Source: Pseudomonas crudilactis (GTDB lineage: Bacteria; Pseudomonadota; Gammaproteobacteria; Pseudomonadales; Pseudomonadaceae). Taken from it: 64,000 bases of DNA. The DNA lies in contig NZ_WXVV01000010.1 in NCBI RefSeq assembly GCF_013433315.1, forward strand, positions 124,001 through 188,000, read 5' to 3'. The stretch's first letter is position 1. Every line of letters starts with the position of its first letter. Under the pieces are notes generated by a model. It had not been told where the DNA came from, made no database searches, and was given only the letters and a program-made list of their open reading frames with translations. A program made the translations under genes and the position numbers. This document shows positions 9,319 through 17,737 of this stretch, piece after piece.

Positions 9319-9846
9319 ATGACAATCGGCATTGTCGGCGGTTGGGAGAGCAAGGCTGGCGTCATGGTGCGCAATACCGGCGCGAAGAAACAGGTGTCTC
9401 AAAGTATCAAGGTGCAGCAGATGCTCACCATGGTCGGTAACGATCCAAATGCCTTGAATGTCGCCGAAATGGACAAGCAAGGCCTGCGCAAGAATATCAA
9501 GGGCTTCGATCCGACTAACGTCTCGGTCAAGCAAATGGGCAACCTCAGCGCCATGCTGCGCAGCCGAGGGCTGATCTCGGAGATCACCTCTTTCACGCTG
9601 ATGAATGCCGGCGACAAGTTCGACCGTTTCGGCGTGACCAAAGACATTGATGTCAAATTCAACGCACTGGAGTATTTCGCGACTCAGCTCGATGCGATCC
9701 AGAATAATGGTCTCAATGGCAACGCGTACGGCAAGAGCCTGATCCCTGAATTCAAAAAAGCGATCTACGTTCTGCAAAACCTCAAGATTTACGGCGACGG
9801 CAACGCGCCGCTTCCTCCTAAAGACGGCATCAAAGCCACGGCTTGA
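9319..9846 (+). CDS. Protein of unknown function
   Basis: I do not recognise this 175-residue protein. It begins MTIGIVGGWESKAGVMVRNT and has no signal peptide or membrane segment. It is mixed alpha/beta in appearance with a Lys-rich middle (LRKNIKGFDPTNVSVKQMG) and a polar C-terminus. The ATG at 9319 is preferred over the longer frame from 9271 because AGGGAG lies about eight bases upstream. It stands alone between divergent and convergent neighbours and ends in a strong terminator hairpin. Codon use looks like that of the neighbours, which supports a real gene. Confidence 0.75.
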   Translation: MTIGIVGGWESKAGVMVRNTGAKKQVSQSIKVQQMLTMVGNDPNALNVAEMDKQGLRKNIKGFDPTNVSVKQMGNLSAMLRSRGLISEITSFTLMNAGDKFDRFGVTKDIDVKFNALEYFATQLDAIQNNGLNGNAYGKSLIPEFKKAIYVLQNLKIYGDGNAPLPPKDGIKATA

Positions 9847-9855
9847 GGCTACAGA

Positions 9856-9886
9856 AAATGACCCGCTCAAATTGCGCGGGTCATTT
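9856..9886. terminator. Bidirectional intrinsic terminator
   Basis: Stem AAATGACCCGC (9856-9866) pairs with GCGGGTCATTT (9876-9886) over a nine-base loop. It separates the converging unknown gene (ends 9846) and the GNAT gene (ends 9911), with short T runs on both strands. Confidence 0.8.
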
Positions 9887-9910
9887 CGCAAGACCCACGA
9901 TGCGTTCAAG

Positions 9911-10846
9911 TCACCGCGGCGTTTCGCTCAGGTGCAGGGCGAGTTGCTGCTGAGCCTGATCATGTAACTGCTGCATGTGCGGGCATTGCAGTGTCAACCC
10001 GCGCAGCCGGTAACCTCGGTGAAACAGTGCCAGCCATCCCCCTTCCTTGCCTTCGGCGGGTGCCAGCCCGGTAAACACAAATCCTACCGCCGCGAGCCTG
10101 CTCAGGTCCCAGGCGAATTGCTGTGACAGTCTGAGCCGGATCGAAATCAGCCAGTGCCGGGGCAATTGGCGTATCTGTTCAAGCAGGGCGGGCCGCAGAT
10201 GCTTGAGGTACATGTCATAACGGTTAGCGTGTTGCTCCAGACGAATCGCTGCACCATGCCAGCGACTGGTTCGTTCCTGCGTACCGAAAGCCTGACATAA
10301 ATGCTGCATGAAGTTCCGGCAACTGTCTGGCCAGGACTGTCGGGGCAGCGGGCGGCGATAGCCGTCGATCATGCGGCAACCCACAACGATCGACTCTGGC
10401 GCCGGGCTGCCGAATGGCGATGGGACGTAATCGGGCAGCAATCCGGTGTTTTGAAAACCCAGGTTGATAGCCATCCGCTGCGTATACGGATGATGAGTCA
10501 CTTGCTTGATCGATACGTTGTGACAGCCCAGCGCCTGTGCGTGAGTCAGCAGTTGCTCGCCCAGGCGGGTGGCAATATTTTGGCCCCGGGTATCAGGGTG
10601 AACCACGCTCAGGGCCAGTTCCGCGATGGGTGAGTGGGTGTCGCGAAACAGTGTGGCGTGCCCGCAGATCTGCTCGCCTGTCACCGCGACCAGCGAGTGC
10701 CAGCGTTTGTCAGCGTGGTTCTGGCTGATCATGTGCGGCAGGTAGACATGGGGTTGCACGTAATGGTCGCCGTACACCTGACGGAACAGCACACTGACGG
10801 CCTCGGCATCGCTGTCGCGATAGTTACGCAGAATCAACGGTTCCAT
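9911..10846 (-). CDS. GNAT-family N-acetyltransferase, last gene of the LuxC/LuxE operon
   Basis: 311 residues. The N-terminal half is a GNAT domain: LILRNYRDSDAEAVSVLFRQ, the acetyl-CoA loop VVHPDTRGQNIATRLGEQLL, and INLGFQNTGLLPDYV. The C-terminal half (about 130 residues) has no motif I know. The ATG at 10846 has GGAGG five bases upstream and lies inside the end of the preceding gene (23-base overlap), so it is translationally coupled to the adenylating enzyme. Location suggests that it acetylates or acylates an amine made by the operon, but this is inference. Confidence 0.85.
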   Translation of the reverse strand: MEPLILRNYRDSDAEAVSVLFRQVYGDHYVQPHVYLPHMISQNHADKRWHSLVAVTGEQICGHATLFRDTHSPIAELALSVVHPDTRGQNIATRLGEQLLTHAQALGCHNVSIKQVTHHPYTQRMAINLGFQNTGLLPDYVPSPFGSPAPESIVVGCRMIDGYRRPLPRQSWPDSCRNFMQHLCQAFGTQERTSRWHGAAIRLEQHANRYDMYLKHLRPALLEQIRQLPRHWLISIRLRLSQQFAWDLSRLAAVGFVFTGLAPAEGKEGGWLALFHRGYRLRGLTLQCPHMQQLHDQAQQQLALHLSETPR

Positions 10847-12134
10847 CCGGCACCTCCTTGTTTCTCGCTCCATAGCAGCGCAGATCGAGCACGCGCAGGC
10901 ATTTGCCCGAACGGGGGTGGCGCGGCAGATCCTCAAACGAGCAGCACTCGATGTGCAGGGCCAACAGGTGATCGGTCTGCAATTGCGCGATCAACGGGTA
11001 ACGCGCGATCAACTCGGTTTTCAGCTGTCGATCGACCTCGATCGTGGCAGGAGATTGCGCGGTCGCCACCCATCTCAGCTTCAGCACATCCCTGTGCCCG
11101 GACTGTTCAATGACCAGTTGCCAGTCATCGCTGGCGGCAATGCTTCGGGTCATCTGGCCGATGTCTTCCGGTATCAGTGACACAATTCCCACGCGAACAC
11201 GTTGACTGCTGGCGCTACGGCCCTTTAGCGCGAATTTGCGTTGCGCCGCGCCGACGGGCTCTCGCCAACAGGCCAGGTCGCCAACCGGGTAGCGAATCAG
11301 CGGCATCAAGCGCCGGTCGAGATTGGTCAACACCAACAAACCGGTGCGATCGCAGGTCTCGATGACTTCGCCGGAGTGTTCATCAATGATCTCCAGCAGA
11401 GCGTGGTGCTCATGCATGCGATGCTCGCCTTCCTCACAGTCGCGCTGGCTGCTGCCAATGAAGCCCGCATCGACGCTGGCGTAACCGATCGAAGCAATGC
11501 GCGCATGGGGGAACGCTCGTTCGAGCAGTTCGCGCTGCGACGCGAACAGGCTTTCACCGCCATACAGAAGGGTGTCGATGCCGGGTATTGTCTGCTCCCG
11601 GCGTTTGAGCCATTCGGCGAACGTCAGCAGGTGGGCGGGCAGACCTGCCAGCACATTGATCCGGTGCTGCTCGATCGATTGCGCCAGAACACATGAGTCG
11701 ACGTCGCCGGTGAAAGGGAACTCGGTGATATTCACGGCGACATGCGCCAATGAATCGTGGATGAACAGGAAGCTGGCATACAAGTCGCCGGCGAAGAACA
11801 GATTGGCTACCCGATCACCCGGTTTGAACTGCGAGCTGAGACTTGTGCCGAACTCGGTTACCAAACGGCGCCACTCGCGCTGGGTATACACAGAGAGCTT
11901 TCCGGCGCTGGTGGAACCACCGGTTTTGAATACCAGTGCGCGCTCGCGGGTCGCGGTCAATACCGGCCAAAGATCCAGTGACTGACTGTTTTGCCAATAA
12001 GCAAGAGGCTCAATCAGCGGCAGTTGCATCAGTGAAGTTACTTCATGGGGTACATCTGCCAGATGTCTCGCATAGAACGGCGAATGCTGACGAGCGAAAG
12101 TGATCAACTCGTTCAGCGGTTCAGAAGTTTTCAA
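10824..12134 (-). CDS. PaaK/LuxE-like adenylate-forming enzyme
   Basis: 436 residues from a TTG start at 12134 that has AAGGG seven bases upstream; an earlier TTG at 12194 would overlap the previous gene. The adenylation P-loop is FKTGGSTSAGKLSVYT (residues 69-84). Later blocks are VANLFFAGDLYASFLF, LLYGGESLFASQRELL and YASVDAGFIG, as in the phenylacetate-CoA ligase branch. The same blocks occur in the C-terminal half of the preceding LuxC fusion protein, so the two arose by duplication. It should activate a carboxylic acid as an acyl-AMP; whether it then forms a CoA, protein or amine conjugate is unknown. Fourth gene of the operon. Confidence 0.82.
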   Translation of the reverse strand: MKTSEPLNELITFARQHSPFYARHLADVPHEVTSLMQLPLIEPLAYWQNSQSLDLWPVLTATRERALVFKTGGSTSAGKLSVYTQREWRRLVTEFGTSLSSQFKPGDRVANLFFAGDLYASFLFIHDSLAHVAVNITEFPFTGDVDSCVLAQSIEQHRINVLAGLPAHLLTFAEWLKRREQTIPGIDTLLYGGESLFASQRELLERAFPHARIASIGYASVDAGFIGSSQRDCEEGEHRMHEHHALLEIIDEHSGEVIETCDRTGLLVLTNLDRRLMPLIRYPVGDLACWREPVGAAQRKFALKGRSASSQRVRVGIVSLIPEDIGQMTRSIAASDDWQLVIEQSGHRDVLKLRWVATAQSPATIEVDRQLKTELIARYPLIAQLQTDHLLALHIECCSFEDLPRHPRSGKCLRVLDLRCYGARNKEVPDGTVDSA

Positions 12135-12177
12135 TAGGTCACCCTTTTTATAGTTGTCAGATCGAACGCAGAAAGTG

Positions 12178-14580
12178 TCAGCGCCGTGAATCAATCAATA
12201 TCGGCGTCTTGCCGCTGTGTGCGTTTCGGATGAAGTTTTCGATTGCGCAGACTTCGAACTCCACGATCAACAGACCGGTCTCGACAAGGGTCGCCAAGGT
12301 CAAGTAACCGGACAGCCGTTCCTGCGCGTCGGCCGTTTTCAGTTCGCTACACACGCGCATACGTTCGAGGCCATCGTCGGCATGATCCAGCCGCAGTTGA
12401 AATGGCACCTGCAGGTGCAGCGCCAATTCGCTCAATGAAATGAAGTCGGTGCCGATACGGATCAGCTTGCCGTGGCGCTGCAGCAGCTCGAAGCGCGGCG
12501 ATGTCAGCCCGCAGGGGCAGGGGCCTGACAACCAGCGACCGGTGTCGCCTATGTCATAGCGCGCAACGTTCTGGGCCTGGCGTGCGGTCGATGTGAACAG
12601 CAAGCGGCCGACCTGATCGCCGGCCACAGGTTGATCGCTGTCCAGTGCCACGATTTCCAGATGCTGGGTGTCATTCATCAAATGAAAAACGCCATCGCCC
12701 GTGGCCTCGCAGGCGTGGCCGAGCGGCCCGGCATCGACACTGCCGTAGATCGCCGAGCGGATGCTGGAAACACCACAGCTGCGCAGCAATTCGCGGCTGT
12801 GTTCACTGAGATGCTCGCCACCGAGAAAAACCTTTTCGACTCCGCCGTAAGCTTGTAACCGTGGCCGTTCATCAAGGAACAGCCGATGCAGCGTGCTGGG
12901 CATACCGATCAACACCGTCACGCGCTGACTGATGATCAGCTCGGCGATTTCCCGGTAGTCGTCATCGGACGGTGCGGCCATCGGCAGGTGCGTGATGTCG
13001 AGCAACTCGAGCACTTTGGCAAAGCTGAGAAACCCGCCGTATAGCCCCCCACAAAAGAACAGGTTCATCACCCGGTCACGCGCCGGATCCAGGCCGGCGG
13101 CGAACAAACCGTCAGCCGTGGCACGCATCTGCCGGTGAAAGTCCTGGTAGCTATAGACCGACAGCGCCGGCGAGCCACTGCTGCCTCCAGAGCGAAAGTA
13201 CAATTGCGCCGAAGCGTTCAGCGGCTGAGCAGTGAAAGCTGCCTTGTCCATGATTGGCTGCCCGTACAACGTTGTCGGCTCAGATGGCTGATCAAGGGTG
13301 GCGTGGTTGGAAAGCACACCGCTGGGCAAGCTGGCCGAGACGCGTCGGCTGAGCCGCTGCAACGCATAGACGCCGTCATGGGGTTCGCCGTCATAGCCCT
13401 CGTGGATGCCAGCAACCTGCGTGATTCGCGTGACACCCGCAGCGATCAATGTGCGTGCCAGCTCGCTGATTTGGCTGTCGCCGCACAGCAGCGCACAGCT
13501 TTGCAGGACATTGCGCCATGGCAGCAACGTGTCGGTGATTAATGCCCGGGGCACCGGATGCAGCAGTACGCTGCGAAACAGCGGTGAGGGCGTGAGTTGA
13601 CGTTCATGCGTCCAGATCACCTGCCAGCCGGGTGCGTGCCAGATATCCCCGGTCTGCTCGGCGAAGCTGTGCCCCAGCCGTGCCATTTGCATGTGCGTGG
13701 TGATTTGCGCGGCCTCTTGTAGCGTCGGCAACAGTGCCGGCCAATGCCCGGCGCGCCGTTCGAGGGCGGCAGACAAGCCTTGCCCGATCTCGCGCAGTAC
13801 CTGCGGATCGTCGCTGTCCACCAGCAACCATTGCGGGCTGGAACAGGCCTGCTGATCCAGCCGACAGACCTCGTCAGCCACGGCGTCCAGATTCTCCGGG
13901 GTGGCTGCATCGGGCGTCAGATAGACGAAGCTGATGCGGTGCCCCCAGTCGATCCAGCGACACCCGGCCGGAATCTGTTGGCGAATCGCTTGCAGGGCCG
14001 CTTCACCACCCCAGGCCGCGACGCCATTGGCGTGTTTGCACAATGATGTGATTTGCGCCGTACTCACCGGCAGTACCGCGATATAACCGGCCAGTTGGCC
14101 GCTCGGATCGCAGTGCAGCAAGGCGCTGAGCAGGCGGGCGGTCAGCCCTTGATCGCTGCTGCTGGGGCGCAACCAGTTGACGTTGCCGGCGAGCAGGCTT
14201 TCGAGCACCGCGCAGAACGCCAGCAACGGCGCGTTGCCCGGCGTAATGTGGACCACCAGGCCAAGCGGGCTCCAGCGTTCGAAACGTGCTTGCCGATAAT
14301 CGATACGGCGCAATGAATCGGGCTGCGCGCCGAGTTCGCGCAGCAGTTTGCTGTGTAACGCCTGCGGTTCGCAGAAGTCGATCAATGCCTGGCGTTGCTC
14401 GGCATCGAGTGACAGCGCGGGATCTGCGCTGCGCAGTCGTTCTGCGAAGTGAGTGGCAGCGTGGATGACTGTGCTGCTTTGCAGCGGGGTAGCGAGGTGT
14501 TGCGCCAGATCGGCGTGAAGGCAGGCAAGCGCTTCGTCGAAGCTGACAGCGTCGTGCAGGTGGCCGTTGATCAAGTACAT
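12178..14580 (-). CDS. LuxC-like acyl reductase fused to an adenylating domain
   Basis: 800 residues with two domains. Residues 1 to about 420 are a LuxC-type fatty acyl reductase of the aldehyde dehydrogenase superfamily: LGLVVHITPGNAPLLAFCAV (107-126), NVNWLRPSSSDQ, and the catalytic Cys246 in DQQACSSPQWLLVD. Residues from about 440 are a PaaK-like adenylating domain with P-loop FRSGGSSGSPALSVYS (462-477), VMNLFFCGGLYGGFLSF and YGSVDAGPLGHA. LuxC enzymes reduce activated acyl groups to aldehydes with NADPH. The ATG at 14580 has GGGGAG upstream; the LuxE-like stop ends two bases before it, so translation is coupled. I have not met this fusion as a named protein. Luciferase genes are absent. 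Confidence 0.85.
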   Translation of the reverse strand: MYLINGHLHDAVSFDEALACLHADLAQHLATPLQSSTVIHAATHFAERLRSADPALSLDAEQRQALIDFCEPQALHSKLLRELGAQPDSLRRIDYRQARFERWSPLGLVVHITPGNAPLLAFCAVLESLLAGNVNWLRPSSSDQGLTARLLSALLHCDPSGQLAGYIAVLPVSTAQITSLCKHANGVAAWGGEAALQAIRQQIPAGCRWIDWGHRISFVYLTPDAATPENLDAVADEVCRLDQQACSSPQWLLVDSDDPQVLREIGQGLSAALERRAGHWPALLPTLQEAAQITTHMQMARLGHSFAEQTGDIWHAPGWQVIWTHERQLTPSPLFRSVLLHPVPRALITDTLLPWRNVLQSCALLCGDSQISELARTLIAAGVTRITQVAGIHEGYDGEPHDGVYALQRLSRRVSASLPSGVLSNHATLDQPSEPTTLYGQPIMDKAAFTAQPLNASAQLYFRSGGSSGSPALSVYSYQDFHRQMRATADGLFAAGLDPARDRVMNLFFCGGLYGGFLSFAKVLELLDITHLPMAAPSDDDYREIAELIISQRVTVLIGMPSTLHRLFLDERPRLQAYGGVEKVFLGGEHLSEHSRELLRSCGVSSIRSAIYGSVDAGPLGHACEATGDGVFHLMNDTQHLEIVALDSDQPVAGDQVGRLLFTSTARQAQNVARYDIGDTGRWLSGPCPCGLTSPRFELLQRHGKLIRIGTDFISLSELALHLQVPFQLRLDHADDGLERMRVCSELKTADAQERLSGYLTLATLVETGLLIVEFEVCAIENFIRNAHSGKTPILIDSRR

Positions 14581-14581
14581 A

Positions 14582-15712
14582 TCAATGACTCCCCAGCAAT
14601 TGCGCGGCCGCCATTGCACAGCTTCTGCCGGCCGTGGTGCCTGCCCGGCCATGGAGTTCGAACCAGTCGCTGGCAAGTCCACAATCGCAACTCGTGCCAG
14701 GGTGCAGCGTTGCCAGATCGCTCATCACCACCGAGTGCGCAGGACTGGACGAAATGTAGGGCGAGACGAATCCGAGCAAGCCTTGCTGGCCATACGGCTG
14801 AACGCAGAAGTCCGTCGGATTGCGTACGAACACCTTTGAGTAGACCGGGACATGGAAACGATGCCGGGCACATTCGATGTAAGGCACGGCATGCTCCACG
14901 GCACCATAGCCATCGCGGCATCGGGATATTTCAATGCCCAGCTGCCGACGGATGGCGCTGTACAACTGCTGTTTGGGGATTTCATCGGCGGCCCGGGTTT
15001 TCCAGCCGCCGCCGAAAAACACCAGCGACTCTGCAGGCAGTTCAAGGTCTGGCATGCAGAGTGCCTGCATGCGTTGCAGGGCCTGCCACAGGAACGCCGG
15101 GAAGCCGAGGATTCGCACCGGCAAACCTTCTTCGGCAAACGCCTGTAAGGCACTGATGACGCCGAAAACGTCAAACTGATGACCCGCGCCAGTGCTGCGC
15201 AAGGCGTAGACCACGCGGTTGGCCGGGGCGAAACGGCACAGGAACTGATCGGTGAACGAGGTGCCCAGGGTGATCCGGCCTTGTGGCTCGTAGCTCAGCA
15301 GCAAGTAGTTGCAGGGCGTATCCGCGGTGTCCCAGCCATAATGCCGAAATATCTGCGCAACCATCCATTGCGCGCCAGCCAGACTGCGTTCGTCGTAACG
15401 CATACGGCTTTTCTGTCCGCTGGTGCCGGAGGATGTCAATTCCAGTGCGTCCTCGCCGACGCTGCTGAGCAACAGTCGCTGTTTGAAAAAATTGGCGAAG
15501 ACAGGGGGCAATCGTGACCAGTCATCGAGACTGTCGAGATCATTGAGGTGCAGTCCGCTGGCATTGAGCCAGGCTTCATAGCCGGGTGTTTGCTGGCAGT
15601 GAAACCGGCTGATTTCGGCCATGGCCCGGTCGAACAACCCCGGCGGTACGGAGTCTTGGCAGTAAGGGCGCGGCAACGCACAGAGGGCGTCGCTTGAGGG
15701 TAAGTGAATCAT
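14582..15712 (-). CDS. LuxE-family acyl-protein synthetase
   Basis: 376 residues, the usual LuxE length (about 370-380). LuxE activates a fatty acid with ATP and carries it as a thioester for delivery to LuxC. Motifs seen are LELTSSGTSGQKSRMRYD (adenylation P-loop), LVFFGGGWKTRAADEIPK and RCRDGYGAVEHAVPYIEC. A Cys twelve residues from the C-terminus (GRSCAMAAAQLL) sits where the acyl-accepting Cys364 of Vibrio harveyi LuxE lies. The ATG at 15712 has AAGGA six bases upstream. It starts ten bases after the MFS stop and ends directly before the LuxC fusion, giving the classic synthetase-reductase pair. Confidence 0.86.
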   Translation of the reverse strand: MIHLPSSDALCALPRPYCQDSVPPGLFDRAMAEISRFHCQQTPGYEAWLNASGLHLNDLDSLDDWSRLPPVFANFFKQRLLLSSVGEDALELTSSGTSGQKSRMRYDERSLAGAQWMVAQIFRHYGWDTADTPCNYLLLSYEPQGRITLGTSFTDQFLCRFAPANRVVYALRSTGAGHQFDVFGVISALQAFAEEGLPVRILGFPAFLWQALQRMQALCMPDLELPAESLVFFGGGWKTRAADEIPKQQLYSAIRRQLGIEISRCRDGYGAVEHAVPYIECARHRFHVPVYSKVFVRNPTDFCVQPYGQQGLLGFVSPYISSSPAHSVVMSDLATLHPGTSCDCGLASDWFELHGRAGTTAGRSCAMAAAQLLGSH

Positions 15713-15722
15713 CAATATTCCT

Positions 15723-16970
15723 TTATTGAGCTTTGGTAGAGGCGGCTTTGGCGTCTTGCAAGAACCCGTGCAGCAAGGGCAGGCATGTCAGGCCAGCGAG
15801 GGCGGACAAGAGCGCAAAGAATTCAAGACGTGTGCCGCCGCCGATCGTGGCAATGAGTGAGGCGCCGAGACCCATGACGGCAATGGAGATCATGCCGATC
15901 ATGGCCGAGACCAGCCCTTTGCTATCCTCGGTACAGAACAGCGCCAGTCGATACAGCGTGGCGTTGCAGATGCCCAGTCCGACGCCGTAGAGCGCCAGAC
16001 TGGCCACCACCGGTACGGGGCCGGCAGCCAATAATGCGCAACCGAGCAACGCCACGAGCCCCATGCACAGCGGCCAGAGGCCGATCCTGATCAACTCGGG
16101 CAAGGCGTGAGTGAGCAGTAAACGGTTGAGAATCAGGTTGCCGACGATGACGGCGGAGAAAATCGGTATCTGCCACAGCCCGTATTCCAGTGGCGTATGG
16201 CCCAGCAACTGGATCAGCAGGATCGGCGACAGCCCGATCCAGGCGATCAGGGGGAGAGTCATCAGCCCTAACGCAAGGCTCGCACCGAAGAACCGGCGAT
16301 TGCCGAGCAGGGCAAGGTAGCGCTGTCGCGTACGTTTCAAGGAAAAAGGTATCGCGGCCTGATGCTGGCCATCTCGACGTATGACGCCTACGGTTTCCGG
16401 CATCCAGGCGTAGAGCCCGAGCCAGACCATCGCTGCGACAAGGCCTAACGCCAGAAACAACTCGCGCCAGCTCAGCCATTCCAGAAGCAGGCTGCCCAGC
16501 AACGGCCCCAGCAACGGTGACAGCAGCGCGACATTGCCGAGCAAGGCCATGAGACGTACGGCGTCAGCCTCGCAGAACACTTCCTGCAGTGCCGGATAAC
16601 TGACCGAAATGACGAAGCCCAGTCCCATACCCTGTATCAGGCGCAGCAGATTGAAAGCTTCAATGCTATGAGCGGCAAAAGCGGCCAAACAGGCCACCCC
16701 GAATATTGCACACCCGATCAGTAACAGGCGTCGTCGCCCCCAACGATCGGAGAGCGGCCCAATCAACCATTGCAGGCAGATGCCCCCCAGCAAATAGAGA
16801 TTGAAGGCATTGGGAACATGTCGAATGTCGGCCTGGAGTTCTGTCGTGACGTCCAGCATGGCCGGCATGACCAAGTCACTGGCCATATACGTCAGCAGTT
16901 CAAACGCAGTCAGTGCCAGACAAAATCCGATAACCTGGCGCGGCCCGATTGTTATAAGTGTTCTCTGCAT
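15723..16970 (-). CDS. MFS efflux transporter (Bcr/CflA/MdfA-like), first gene of the LuxC/LuxE operon
   Basis: 415-residue, 12-helix major facilitator. The loop 2-3 signature is LIGPLSDRWGRRRLLLIG and motif C-like GMGLGFVISVSYPALQE appears in helix 5. The acidic residue in AFELLTYMASDLVMPAM in helix 1 matches drug:proton antiporters of the MdfA type. The ATG at 16970 has AAGGA five bases upstream; an earlier ATG at 16976 overlaps that site and is less likely. It heads the operon, so it probably exports the product or gives self-resistance. A dyad at 17016-17037 lies just upstream. Confidence 0.87.
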   Translation of the reverse strand: MQRTLITIGPRQVIGFCLALTAFELLTYMASDLVMPAMLDVTTELQADIRHVPNAFNLYLLGGICLQWLIGPLSDRWGRRRLLLIGCAIFGVACLAAFAAHSIEAFNLLRLIQGMGLGFVISVSYPALQEVFCEADAVRLMALLGNVALLSPLLGPLLGSLLLEWLSWRELFLALGLVAAMVWLGLYAWMPETVGVIRRDGQHQAAIPFSLKRTRQRYLALLGNRRFFGASLALGLMTLPLIAWIGLSPILLIQLLGHTPLEYGLWQIPIFSAVIVGNLILNRLLLTHALPELIRIGLWPLCMGLVALLGCALLAAGPVPVVASLALYGVGLGICNATLYRLALFCTEDSKGLVSAMIGMISIAVMGLGASLIATIGGGTRLEFFALLSALAGLTCLPLLHGFLQDAKAASTKAQ

Positions 16971-17015
16971 ACACATCCTTGTCAGTGTGTGTTGAAAAAG
17001 GCATGCAGAGACTAG

Positions 17016-17037
17016 AGCTAGCCAAGTGGCTGACCTA
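17016..17037 (-). promoter_or_regulatory. Candidate operator upstream of the LuxC/LuxE operon
   Basis: CTAGCCA and TGGCT arms around AG (AGCCA at 17020-17024, TGGCT at 17027-17031), flanked by CTAG on both sides. It is 47-67 bases upstream of the first gene's start codon on the minus strand. The position fits a regulator site; the regulator is not in the window and the call is tentative. Confidence 0.3.
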
Positions 17038-17135
17038 GTTGTTTGCTAAGACATTAAATTTCAAATGCTTGCAGCGTATTGATTGGATCCAAAAACAGAA
17101 AAGGATCAATAAGGTTTAAGGCCGATGGAATAAAT

Positions 17136-17159
17136 AATGCCCGCACAGGGGCGGGCATT
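17136..17159 (-). terminator. Intrinsic terminator
   Basis: Stem AATGCCCGC (17136-17144) and GCGGGCATT (17151-17159) with a short loop and an AT-rich tail on the minus strand. It ends the small lipoprotein gene at 17233 and insulates the operon downstream. Confidence 0.75.
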
Positions 17160-17232
17160 GTTTAACTGAGTGAACTAACGAAGTGGACGCAGGGTGCATC
17201 ATGGGCGAGCGGGCAGGGCGAAGTATTCACCA

Positions 17233-17373
17233 CTAACGATGCTGGTAGTAGGCAGGGCCTCCCCGGTCGTAACGGTGGTGGTCATCATGCCAACCGCCGT
17301 GGGGGAAGATGATGCATCCACTCAAGGTCAGCAGGGCTAGAACGGGAATCAGCCAGGTGATTCGACGCAACAT
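17233..17373 (-). CDS. Small putative lipoprotein (46 residues)
   Basis: A 46-residue product starting MLRRITWLIPVLALLTLSGC: a charged N-terminus, a hydrophobic stretch and a lipobox (LSGC) with Cys20. The mature part is only 27 residues and rich in His, Asp and Tyr (HGGWHDDHHRYDRGG). AGGA lies eight bases before the ATG and a terminator follows the stop. Short His-rich lipoproteins are common in Pseudomonas; metal binding is possible but not shown. Confidence 0.7.
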   Translation of the reverse strand: MLRRITWLIPVLALLTLSGCIIFPHGGWHDDHHRYDRGGPAYYQHR

Positions 17374-17530
17374 TTGAAAAGTCCTCATGGTGATGCCGTC
17401 ATGAAGCCAAAACTCTTCATCGGCTGTAACATGAGACCCCGTTTGTCACGGCGCATCCCCGTAAAACGGTAAGCGCATGGCATGCAAGCGGATACAAACC
17501 GGATACATTCCAAAGTTTCAGGAAATCGTA

Positions 17531-17719
17531 ATGACCCAGAAGCAACGCTTGATTTATTCGATTGTGATCGCCGTGTCCGTACTGGCGATCATGCTCGGTC
17601 TGTCCTGGCTGCAAAACGCCGGGAAGATCGATGAAAAGACCTTTCAATACATCGCCATCGGTGTGGCGGTGGTCGTGGTGGTGATCAACGGCGTGATGCG
17701 CCGCAAGGTCAAGCCCTGA
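17531..17719 (+). CDS. Small membrane protein of unknown function
   Basis: 62 residues. Two hydrophobic segments (LIYSIVIAVSVLAIMLGLSW and YIAIGVAVVVVVINGVM) flank a short polar loop (LQNAGKIDEKTF). The C-terminus is basic (RRKVKP), which fits both ends on the cytoplasmic side. AGGAAA precedes the ATG at 17531. I do not recognise a family with a known function. Confidence 0.75.
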   Translation: MTQKQRLIYSIVIAVSVLAIMLGLSWLQNAGKIDEKTFQYIAIGVAVVVVVINGVMRRKVKP

Positions 17720-17737
17720 CGGCGTTCGTTACACGTT

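Noticed and set aside
9911..16970. Bioluminescence (lux) operon
   Set aside because: luxC- and luxE-type genes are present, but there are no luxA, luxB or luxD genes and an exporter heads the operon.
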